Shown in pieces: positions 57,622-64,000 of a stretch of DNA of 64,000 nt. Source of the DNA: Streptomyces varsoviensis (lineage in GTDB: Bacteria > Actinomycetota > Actinomycetes > Streptomycetales > Streptomycetaceae); the NCBI RefSeq assembly GCF_000718635.1, contig NZ_JOBF01000002.1:421917-485916 (forward strand). Reading direction: 5' to 3'. The notes under the pieces are model-generated. The model saw only the letters and a program-made list of their open reading frames with translations. It had not been told where the DNA came from and ran no database searches. The position numbers and the translations under genes are program-made. Position 1 is the first letter of the stretch, and each line of letters starts with the position of its first letter.

Positions 57622-59907
57622 ATGTCCGAGTTGTTCGACGCGGTCGACGCCCTGGTCGCGTCCGCGTCGCCGCTGCCGCCGCCCGTGGAGCGCAAGCGGT
57701 TGCGTGTCGCACATGGCCTGACGCTGGATCAGGTGGCCGGGGCGTTGCGGGTGCGTCGTGCGACCGTCAGCGGTTGGGAGTCCGCCAAGAAGCCCACCGA
57801 GCCGCGCGGCCCGGAGCGCGAGGCGTACGCCCGGCTGCTCAAGCAGCTCGCGGAGCTCTACCCGGCCCCCGCGCAGCAGGCGACGGTCCCGACCGCGCCC
57901 ACCGCTGCGTCCGCCCCGGCGCCTGCGCGGACCCCGTCCGTCGCCCCGGAGCCCGAGCCCCCGGTCGCGCCCGCCGTCAAGAACACCCGGACCAGCGCCG
58001 TTCCCGCTCCCGCCGCCGAGACTCCGAGCGTCGCGCCGAGCCCGGAGCGTACGACCAGGCCGACATCGGCGGCGTCGCCGTCGGCATCGGCATCGACGTC
58101 CTCCGCGGCGTCCTCGACGCCGCGCCGTCCGGGCGCGAAGAAGGCGGCCCCGGCCGCCGCCTCGGCCGAGGGAGACGACTCGCGCTTCGAGAACGGCCCG
58201 CTGGCCGTCATCGACGTCGCCGACGGCCACGTATCGGCGTACTGCGTCGGCGGCCTGGTCCTCGACGTGCCCGCGAAGTCGCTCCCGGCGCTGGTGGACT
58301 GGGCGCTGAAGGAGGCGAAGCTCGGCCAGCCGAAACTGTCCGGCCCGGGCAAACCGGCCGACCCCCTGCTCGTGCTCACCGAGGCCGCCCTGGAGCGCTA
58401 CGGCCTGCCCGTCGCCCTGAGCGAGGAGGAGCGCCTGGCCGGGCGGCTCCCGGAGGGCCACAAGGCCGTCAAGCAACTGGTCCGTGCCGAATGGAAGTTG
58501 ACGAAGCGCGGATTCGGCCCGTGGGCGCGGATCTACCGCCCCGCTACTGGTGCGGAGCGGGCCTGCGTGCAGTTGTGCGTCCCCTCCTGGCAGGCGCTGG
58601 ACACCCGGCACTGGGGCGGGGCCGGGCAGTTGCCGCCGGCGGAGCTCGCCCGGGTGCTGGGCACGTACGCGTCGCGGGTGATGACGCCGCGCGGCTCCAC
58701 CGCCGTCACCGGCCTGGAGCTGATGACGGCCCTGCACCCGCCGACCCGTGCCTCCGAACCGGACGCCGACGGCGCGCGCCGCTCCGAGCACAACCCCGGC
58801 TCGCTCGGCAAGGACCCGGTGGACTGCGCGCCGTGCGAGGCCCCGGACGGCCACCCGCTCCTCGCGGAGCTGCCGCGCTTCCACGTCCGAGGCCCGGCGG
58901 AAAAGCTGTTCGAGGAGGCGTACGACTGGGCCCGGCCGCTGACCGACGACGAATGCCTGCGCCGCCACCTCGTGGGCATCGACGTGAACATGGCCTTCGC
59001 CGCCGGTGCGAACGGCCTGATCGTCGGCCTCGGCGAGCCCACGCACGTGACGAACCCGCGGTTCGACCCGAAGCTGCCGGGAAGCTGGCTGGTCGACCTC
59101 GGCCACGTCGACCTGTCGCGGGTGAAGGTGGGCAAGGACAAGTGGGCGGAGCTCGACGGCAGTCTGCTCCCGAGCCCGTTCACGCCGAAGGGGGAGCGCC
59201 CCGAGGGCCCGGCCTGGTACGCGACGCCGACCGTGGCGTACGCGGTGGAGCTCGGCTACGAGGTCGCGCCGGTCGAGGCGTACGTACGGTACGAGAACGG
59301 CCGTTACCTGGACGGCTGGTACAACCGGCTCCGCGACGCCTACCTCGCCACGATGGCCGACCTCGGCGTCGACGCGAATCTGCCGCCCGCCGGCTTCCTC
59401 GCCGCGATGCACGGCTACCGCGACCGCGACCCCGAGCTGGCGATCGTGGTCTCCGCGATCAAGGCGACGGTCAAGGGCGGCCTGGGCAAGCTCCGCGAGC
59501 GGCCGCGCGGCGAGGGCTGGCGGCCCGGCCGGCCGTGGCGGGCCCTGGCCCGGCCCACCTGGCGGCCGGACATCCGCGCCGCGGTCATCTCCCGCACCCG
59601 CGTCAACCTGCACCGGAAGATCGTCAAGCACGCGGCGTTCACCGGCCAGTACCCGGTCGCGGTCCTCTCCGACTGCGTCGTCTACCCCGCCGACGGCGAG
59701 AGCCCGCTGGACTTCCTGCCCTACCGGGACGGCAAGCCGCTGCCGGGCGGCTTCAAGCTCGGCATCAACCCGGGCCTGGTCAAGCACGAGGGCACCCAGA
59801 GCGTCCTGTGGGGGGAGGAGGTCCGGGACCGGTTCGCCGCCCCGGAGCTCAACCTCGCCCGGTACATCAAGGACGGCACCGTCACCGACGCCGACAACGG
59901 AGAGTAG
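57622..59907 (+). CDS. tap: Telomere-associated protein Tap
   Basis: The 761-residue protein has an N-terminal HTH (ERKRLRVAHGLTLDQVAGAL, RRATVSGWESAKKP), a variable Ala/Pro/Ser linker (~80-180) and a large conserved C-terminal region (KLFEEAYDWARPLTDDECLR, FRFDPKLPGSWLVD-like segment). It is directly followed by tpg, as in Streptomyces linear replicons, where Tap binds telomeric 3' overhangs and recruits the terminal protein (established knowledge). AGGAGG lies 7 nt before the ATG. TAGGGT at 57597 may be a -10 box. Two CGTACGGGATKCGC words lie upstream 48 bp apart. Confidence 0.92.
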   Translation: MSELFDAVDALVASASPLPPPVERKRLRVAHGLTLDQVAGALRVRRATVSGWESAKKPTEPRGPEREAYARLLKQLAELYPAPAQQATVPTAPTAASAPAPARTPSVAPEPEPPVAPAVKNTRTSAVPAPAAETPSVAPSPERTTRPTSAASPSASASTSSAASSTPRRPGAKKAAPAAASAEGDDSRFENGPLAVIDVADGHVSAYCVGGLVLDVPAKSLPALVDWALKEAKLGQPKLSGPGKPADPLLVLTEAALERYGLPVALSEEERLAGRLPEGHKAVKQLVRAEWKLTKRGFGPWARIYRPATGAERACVQLCVPSWQALDTRHWGGAGQLPPAELARVLGTYASRVMTPRGSTAVTGLELMTALHPPTRASEPDADGARRSEHNPGSLGKDPVDCAPCEAPDGHPLLAELPRFHVRGPAEKLFEEAYDWARPLTDDECLRRHLVGIDVNMAFAAGANGLIVGLGEPTHVTNPRFDPKLPGSWLVDLGHVDLSRVKVGKDKWAELDGSLLPSPFTPKGERPEGPAWYATPTVAYAVELGYEVAPVEAYVRYENGRYLDGWYNRLRDAYLATMADLGVDANLPPAGFLAAMHGYRDRDPELAIVVSAIKATVKGGLGKLRERPRGEGWRPGRPWRALARPTWRPDIRAAVISRTRVNLHRKIVKHAAFTGQYPVAVLSDCVVYPADGESPLDFLPYRDGKPLPGGFKLGINPGLVKHEGTQSVLWGEEVRDRFAAPELNLARYIKDGTVTDADNGE

Positions 59908-59919
59908 GAGAGGGCGACG

Positions 59920-60477
59920 ATGAGCCTGTTCGGGGACGGCCTGGACGCCGCGGTGCAGAAGGCGTTCACCCGCCCGGCGCCGAAGTCGGCCGGCGCCCAG
60001 ATGCGGTACCTGGTGAGGCAGCTCAAGGGCACCAAGGCGGTCGCCCAACTGCTGCGCGTCTCCCAACGCACCGTCGAACGGTACGTGAAGGACCAGATCA
60101 AAAAGCCCCGCCCCGACCTCGCCGCCCGCCTGGAGCGCGAGGTGAGGCAGCGCTGGCAGCCCCAGATCCGCGCCAGGGCCCGCCAGAAGGCCGCCAGCAC
60201 CGACGGCATCGTCATCGACACCCGCGCCCGCATGGGCTACACCGCGCCCATCGGCTCCACCGACCAGGACCGCGTCCGGCACCTGACCGTCGCCCTGCCC
60301 CCGCGGTACGCCGCCCGCCTCTTCGAGGCGCAGGAGGCCGGCGCGAGCGACACGCAGCTCCAGGCGATCACGGCCGAAGCGCTCAAAGAGGTCTACTTCC
60401 AGGACGGCGGTCGCCGCGCCGGCAGCCTGGAAGAGGTCCGTTTCACGGACGTGGAACACATCGAATTCGACCTGTAG
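59920..60477 (+). CDS. tpg: Telomere terminal protein Tpg
   Basis: The 185-residue basic protein has the expected length and sequence of Streptomyces telomere terminal proteins: FGDGLDAAVQKAFTRPAPKS at the start, an HTH-like region AVAQLLRVSQRTVERYVKDQ and a middle part YTAPIGSTDQDRVRHLTV. Thr114 in this segment coincides with the priming threonine reported for characterised Tpg (recalled). The protein is covalently bound to the 5' telomere ends and primes end patching. It starts 12 bp after tap with a GGAGAGGG site, so the two form an operon. Confidence 0.95.
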   Translation: MSLFGDGLDAAVQKAFTRPAPKSAGAQMRYLVRQLKGTKAVAQLLRVSQRTVERYVKDQIKKPRPDLAARLEREVRQRWQPQIRARARQKAASTDGIVIDTRARMGYTAPIGSTDQDRVRHLTVALPPRYAARLFEAQEAGASDTQLQAITAEALKEVYFQDGGRRAGSLEEVRFTDVEHIEFDL

Positions 60478-60544
60478 TCCCCTACGAGTCGCACGCGACT
60501 ACCCCGCGAGCCTGGACCGACGCGGGAACGGACAGAGCTCCTGC

Positions 60545-60597
60545 GCCGGCCTGCCCATCACCTTCTGGGCAAGGCCCGAACTGGGCCTCAGGCCGGC
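60545..60597. other. Three-way-junction fold downstream of tpg
   Basis: GCCGGCCTG (60545-60553) pairs with CAGGCCGGC (60589-60597). Inside, two hairpins form: CCCA/TGGG (60554-60557 with 60566-60569) and AGGCCC/GGGCCT (60572-60577 with 60583-60588). An additional AGTCGC-AC-GCGACT hairpin lies near 60487-60500. It probably ends transcription of tap-tpg and of the convergent lipase gene, but the branched shape is unusual for a terminator. Confidence 0.55.
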
Positions 60598-60610
60598 CCC
60601 GGGTCGGCGA

Positions 60611-61435
60611 TTACGTGAGGTTGTTTTCGAGGGCGGCGATGTAGCGCTTGATGGAGTGGTCGCGGAGGCCGTCCGAGGCGGGGGCGAACGGGTCCGCGGT
60701 CATGCCCTTGGCCCGGTCCGTGAGGCCGCCCAGCAGCCCCATCGTGTCGTGGAGCTTGCCGTCGGAGTCGATGTACTTCAACGCCTCGACGTGGGTGAAG
60801 GCGGGCTCCGGCGGCAACTGCGGCACGATGTCGTTGTTGTTGACGAAGCGGAACGTACGGTCCGTGAAGCCCTCGTTGTACGCGCCGGCCAGCATGCGGT
60901 CGCAGGTGCGGGGCTGCCCGTAGGTGTAGACGCCGTCCGCCTGAAGCCGCGGCTCCTCCAGGTACATCCGCGCCCCGGCGAGCATCGCGAGGGCGCCGCC
61001 GAGGCTGTGCCCGGTGAACCACACCGTCTGGTCGCCGGTACGCAGCTCGGCCAGGGTGTCCTTGACGCCCGGGAAGATCGACTGGAGGGCTTCGGCGAAG
61101 CCGTAGTGGACGTATCCGGTCCTGGCCGGGCCCGGCCACGGGGGAGTGGTGGCGTCCGAGAGCCAGTCGCGGATCTGCTTCGGTTCCGTGCCGCGGAAGG
61201 CCGTGATGATCATGTTGTCGCTCGCGGCCGTGTACGCCTGGGTGTCCTCAAGGGGGAACGGCGGGGTGAACCGCGTCTTGTGATGGCGTACCTCGTCGAA
61301 CCCCCAGGAACGCGCCTGCGCGTCGATGGTGGCCTCGTCCTTGTAGGCCAGGTCGGACGCCTGGGCCAGCCAGTAGGCCATGGGCAGGCTGTAGCCGGCG
61401 GTGGTGTGGTGGTCGATCAAGGCCGGTGCGGTCAC
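60611..61435 (-). CDS. Lipase (class 3) family protein
   Basis: The 274-residue protein is a class 3 lipase-like alpha/beta hydrolase: MIITAFRGTEP (oxyanion region), VWFTGHSLGGALAMLAG with the nucleophile Ser near residue 143, VYTYGQPRTCD, FRFVNNNDIVPQLPP with the acid, and THVEALKYID. No signal peptide is present, so it may act inside the cell or be released otherwise. GTG at 61435 has AAGGGA 7 nt upstream; GTG 61450 is the alternative. Confidence 0.88.
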   Translation of the reverse strand: MTAPALIDHHTTAGYSLPMAYWLAQASDLAYKDEATIDAQARSWGFDEVRHHKTRFTPPFPLEDTQAYTAASDNMIITAFRGTEPKQIRDWLSDATTPPWPGPARTGYVHYGFAEALQSIFPGVKDTLAELRTGDQTVWFTGHSLGGALAMLAGARMYLEEPRLQADGVYTYGQPRTCDRMLAGAYNEGFTDRTFRFVNNNDIVPQLPPEPAFTHVEALKYIDSDGKLHDTMGLLGGLTDRAKGMTADPFAPASDGLRDHSIKRYIAALENNLT

Positions 61436-61809
61436 GGGCGATCCCTTCACTCCGTTGTGACAGCCGCGCCGCGCATCGGCCGTGCCGGCGTGCGGCGGCT
61501 TGCTGAGGTGACGTTCACGGGATCTCTGCGCAGCACCAACCGATTTGACGCACTCTTCCTACTTTCGAGGGATAAGCTGGTAGCACATGGAGCATGGCGC
61601 TGGCCGATTCGGCCGCGCCGCCTCCCGCCCCGGTCCTGTGTCCCTCGCCCCCGCCCCGCGAAGAGCTCCGCTCCCCACCCTCACGCGCGAACGTTCAACC
61701 GGCCCACCATTACCGGAATTTCCGCCCAGCCCGGGCATACGGCTCCGACGCTGGTGGCTGAAGGCGACCCCCGCGGAGCGACGGCTTCCGGGTGACATGT
61801 TTGGATGCG
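61436..61809. other. Divergent intergenic region
   Basis: These 374 bp between the lipase and AMP-binding genes hold no supported gene. TTGACG (61545-61550) followed by GATAAG (61571-61576) with a long 20-bp spacer, and TAGCAC at 61581, are candidate promoter elements for the AMP-binding gene. Confidence 0.4.
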
Positions 61810-63423
61810 ATGGTGATCGTTAACGTACAAGAAACGTCCGAGCCGCGGACGTATGTGGACCGAATTCTGGAGCACTGGTACAAGGACGACGACGCCGAAG
61901 CGCTCGTCCAGGGGACACAGCGGCTGACGAGAGGGGAGGCCCGGCAGCGGCTCTTCCAGTTGGGGCACGCGCTGCGCGGCCAGGGGCTCGAACCCGGCGA
62001 CGGAGTGGGGCTGTTCCTGGCCAACCGCGTGGAGTCGGTGCTGGTCCAGCTCGCCGTTCACCTCATCGGCTGCCGCGTGGTCTTCCTGCCGCCCGAGCCG
62101 GGCCCAGGTGAACTCGCCGCGCTGGTCGAGCAGTCCCGAGCGCGCGCGGTGGTCACGGACCCGCTCTTCGCGGAGCGCGCCGCCGACGCGGCCGGCCGCA
62201 GCGTCCACGCCCCCGTGCTGCTCAGCCTCGGCCCCGGCGCGCCGCAGTGCCCGGACCTGCTGGCCCTGGCCGACCAGTGCCCTGCCGAGCGCCCCGCGAA
62301 CGTACCCGCCCCCGGGCCCGACGAAGCCGTCACCGTCCTCTACACCGGCGGCACCCTGGGCCGCCCCAAGCTCGCCGCGCACAGCCACCTCCTCTACGCC
62401 GCGCTGGTGGACTTGGCGGACGAGACCACCATGGCCGGCTCCGCACCGGGCGAGGAAGCGGAGCGGGTGCTTGCGGCCACGCTGCTCACACACGGCAGCG
62501 GCCACCTCATGGCGGTGCAGGCGCTGGTCACCGGGTCCGTCCTGGTCGTGCTGCCCGACTTCGAGGCGGGCGCGGCGCTGACGGTGCTGCGCGAGGAGCG
62601 CATCACCACCACCATGTTCGTACCGCCCATGCTGTACGCGCTGCTCGACCACCCGGAGTGCGAGCCGGGCCTCCTGCCCGCGCTGAAGCGGGTCTTCGTG
62701 GGCGGCGCGGCCACGTCGCCCAGCCGGCTCCAGCAGGCCGTCGACGTGCTCGGGCCCGTACTCGGCCAGGGCTACGGGCAGTCCGAGGCGCTCGGCATCG
62801 CCGTGTTCGGGGCGGACGACCTCGCCTCGGAGGGCGCCCGCCGTCCCGAACTCTGGCGGAGCTGCGGCCGCCCCATCCCCGACGTCGAGGTCGAGATCCG
62901 CGGTGATGACGGCGCGGAGGCGCTGCCCTGCGGGGAGGTCGGCGAGGTGTACGTACGGGGCGGCACGGTGATGCTCGGCTACTACGAGGACCCGCAGCGC
63001 ACCGCGGCCGCGCTGCACGAGGGCTGGCTGCGCACCGGCGACGTGGGCTATCTCGACGCGGAGGGGTACCTCTACCTCGTCGACCGGGCCAAGGACATCA
63101 TCGTCACCGGCAGCACCAGCGACAACGTCTACTCCAGGGTCCTGGAGGACTTCCTGCTCACGCTGCCCGGTGTACGCAATGCGGCGGCGCTGGGCGTGCC
63201 GGATGAGGAGTACGGGGAGGCCGTACAGATCTTCCTGGCCACGGCCGAGGGCGCGGACGTCGACCCGGCGGCGGTCGGCGCGGCGGTCACCGCCGAGCTG
63301 GGGGAGCTGTACACGCCCCGCAAGACGGTGCTGCTCGACCGGCTGCCGACGACGAAGGTCGGCAAGGTCGACAAGAAGGCCCTGCGCGCCACGTGGGTGG
63401 ACGGAACCCAGAAGGTGTCATAG
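61810..63423 (+). CDS. AMP-dependent acyl-CoA synthetase/ligase family protein
   Basis: The 537-residue protein is an ANL-superfamily enzyme that adenylates a carboxylic acid. The ATP loop reads TVLYTGGTLGRPKLAAHSH, where the usual YTSGTTG has Gly and Leu replacements. GQGYGQSEALGIAVFG is motif A5, WLRTGDVGYLDAEGYLYLVD A7/A8, and the C-terminal catalytic Lys is in TTKVGKVDKKALR. ATG 61810 was chosen; GTG 61792 is possible. It is monocistronic, with a strong hairpin 94 bp after the stop. Substrate unknown. Confidence 0.9.
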   Translation: MVIVNVQETSEPRTYVDRILEHWYKDDDAEALVQGTQRLTRGEARQRLFQLGHALRGQGLEPGDGVGLFLANRVESVLVQLAVHLIGCRVVFLPPEPGPGELAALVEQSRARAVVTDPLFAERAADAAGRSVHAPVLLSLGPGAPQCPDLLALADQCPAERPANVPAPGPDEAVTVLYTGGTLGRPKLAAHSHLLYAALVDLADETTMAGSAPGEEAERVLAATLLTHGSGHLMAVQALVTGSVLVVLPDFEAGAALTVLREERITTTMFVPPMLYALLDHPECEPGLLPALKRVFVGGAATSPSRLQQAVDVLGPVLGQGYGQSEALGIAVFGADDLASEGARRPELWRSCGRPIPDVEVEIRGDDGAEALPCGEVGEVYVRGGTVMLGYYEDPQRTAAALHEGWLRTGDVGYLDAEGYLYLVDRAKDIIVTGSTSDNVYSRVLEDFLLTLPGVRNAAALGVPDEEYGEAVQIFLATAEGADVDPAAVGAAVTAELGELYTPRKTVLLDRLPTTKVGKVDKKALRATWVDGTQKVS

Positions 63424-63516
63424 GGCGGGCCGCCGCAAGGCCCTCGGCGAGGCTCCCGGCAAGGCCCCCGCCTTCGGAAGGTCTCCGAGAGGTTCCCAAG
63501 AGGAATCTGTAGGGCC

Positions 63517-63559
63517 CCGTCAGGCCCCTGGACGCTACGGCGTGCCAGGGGCCTGACGG
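63517..63559 (+). terminator. 15-bp-stem hairpin after the AMP-binding gene
   Basis: CCGTCAGGCCCCTGG (63517-63531) pairs perfectly with its complement (63545-63559) around a 13-nt loop. It lies between two plus-strand genes. The 308 bp from 63424 to 63731 otherwise contain only GGCAAGGCCC-type short repeats (63430-63475) and no gene. Confidence 0.7.
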
Positions 63560-63731
63560 CACCCGGACCCGCGCCAAGAGGTACGTAAACTTCGCGCAAG
63601 CAAATGCGACACCCGGAATGCGCCGGGAAGCAAACGGGGAGGCCACCGCCGGACCGCCGCCCAGCGGGAGCCGGCCCTCCGCCCAGCGAGAGCCCCGGCG
63701 CGGTGCGAGACTGCGGTAGGAGGTGATCGCC

Positions 63732-64000
63732 ATGGCCGGGGAAGCCTTCGCGGACGCCTACCCGGGCGTCGAGAGCTACGGAACCCTCGAAGCGCTGCTG
63801 CAGCAGGCCCAGCACGCCGCCCCCACGGACATGCCCGACCTGGTGAACCGGCACGCCGCCGCCCTCGGCCTGCGGCACGTCGGCATCTACCTGGTCGACA
63901 TCCAGCAGCGGCAGCTCTGCCCGCTGGGGGTGGGGCAGCGCGCGCTCGGCGTCGATTCCAGCCTCGCCGGATGGACGTACCGCACCCTGGCCCTGCGGGT
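63732..64000 (+). CDS. Probable SpoIIE-type phosphatase/GAF sensor, N-terminal part
   Basis: The window end cuts this gene after 89 codons. It starts at ATG 63732 with an almost full anti-ribosomal match, TAGGAGGTGATC, 4 nt upstream. The visible part, with LVNRHAAALGLRHVGIYLVD, IQQRQLCPLG and LGVDSSLAGWTYR, resembles the GAF-like front domain of Streptomyces PP2C/SpoIIE phosphatases, which act in anti-sigma partner-switching. The catalytic domain lies outside, so the call rests on the sensor part only. Confidence 0.65.
   Translation, partial: MAGEAFADAYPGVESYGTLEALLQQAQHAAPTDMPDLVNRHAAALGLRHVGIYLVDIQQRQLCPLGVGQRALGVDSSLAGWTYRTLALR

Noticed and set aside
55027..60459. Open frame of about 1800 codons on the minus strand
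   Set aside because: It is antisense to tap, tpg and the secreted hydrolase; its product is Arg/Gly/Val monotony without motifs, apart from the stretch at 57.0-57.45 kb that is the front half of the frameshifted repeat gene.

Overview
The window reads as a chromosomal segment of a Streptomyces or close relative. GC content is very high, with almost exclusively G/C third codon positions, many GTG/TTG starts, many secreted proteins and one- and two-gene transcription units with TetR, GlxA/AraC, LacI and winged-helix regulators. A tap-tpg pair (57.6-60.5 kb), encoding the telomere-associated protein and the telomere terminal protein of linear Streptomyces replicons, points to a linear chromosome and probably to a position in a chromosome arm. 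No rRNA, tRNA, CRISPR array, prophage or intact IS element was seen.

Layout. 0-3.6 kb: an acyl-CoA dehydrogenase/CoA-transferase unit behind a promoter with tandem dyads, then two small genes, one apparently leaderless. 3.7-10.2 kb: secreted or small proteins (I36-type inhibitor, a 25-aa bL37 ribosomal protein, an HAF-repeat protein, a four-cysteine protein, a GH114 lipoprotein), a translationally coupled cyclase-methyltransferase pair, CsbD, and a gene remnant. 10.4-25.0 kb: an MFS exporter coupled to a winged-helix repressor, GlxA, TetR and LacI regulators, a small membrane-protein operon, hydrolases, an amidase, an APH-fold kinase, peptide deformylase with a divergent winged-helix regulator, and a secreted double-psi barrel protein resembling the S. 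mobaraensis papain inhibitor. 24.0-32.8 kb: the most coherent system, with a LacI regulator, a sugar ABC importer (lipoprotein plus two permeases), a cytoplasmic GH13 alpha-glucosidase and a secreted GH87-type alpha-1,3-glucanase. Together they look like an alpha-glucan (possibly fungal-wall alpha-1,3-glucan) capture and degradation locus.

33-57 kb: a TPR-type regulator divergent from an SDR, a Tat-exported lactonase-like propeller, cupins, a second amidase with a divergent AraC regulator, a TetR, an MFS/2-hydroxyacid dehydrogenase/metallo-beta-lactamase-fold run, a methyltransferase, an SBF-like transporter overlapping a low-complexity secreted protein, an ICL/PEP-mutase-family lyase, a kinase-fold protein, a GlxA regulator with a divergent cupin, a Clp-N/HTH protein beside a 43-bp palindrome, two alpha/beta hydrolases, and a frameshifted LRV/HEAT-like gene. 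57.6-64 kb: tap-tpg, a class 3 lipase, an AMP-binding enzyme and the start of a probable SpoIIE-type phosphatase cut by the window end.

Recurring themes are short intergenic tandem repeats (7, 9, 13, 15, 16 and 89 bp units), apparently leaderless genes with a TAnnnT box 6-7 nt before the start codon, translational coupling by overlapping start/stop codons, and decaying genes (at 6.1, 37.4, 49.8 and 56.3-57.5 kb). All of these fit a plastic chromosome-arm setting. Functions are read from motifs and remembered family features; no database search was run.
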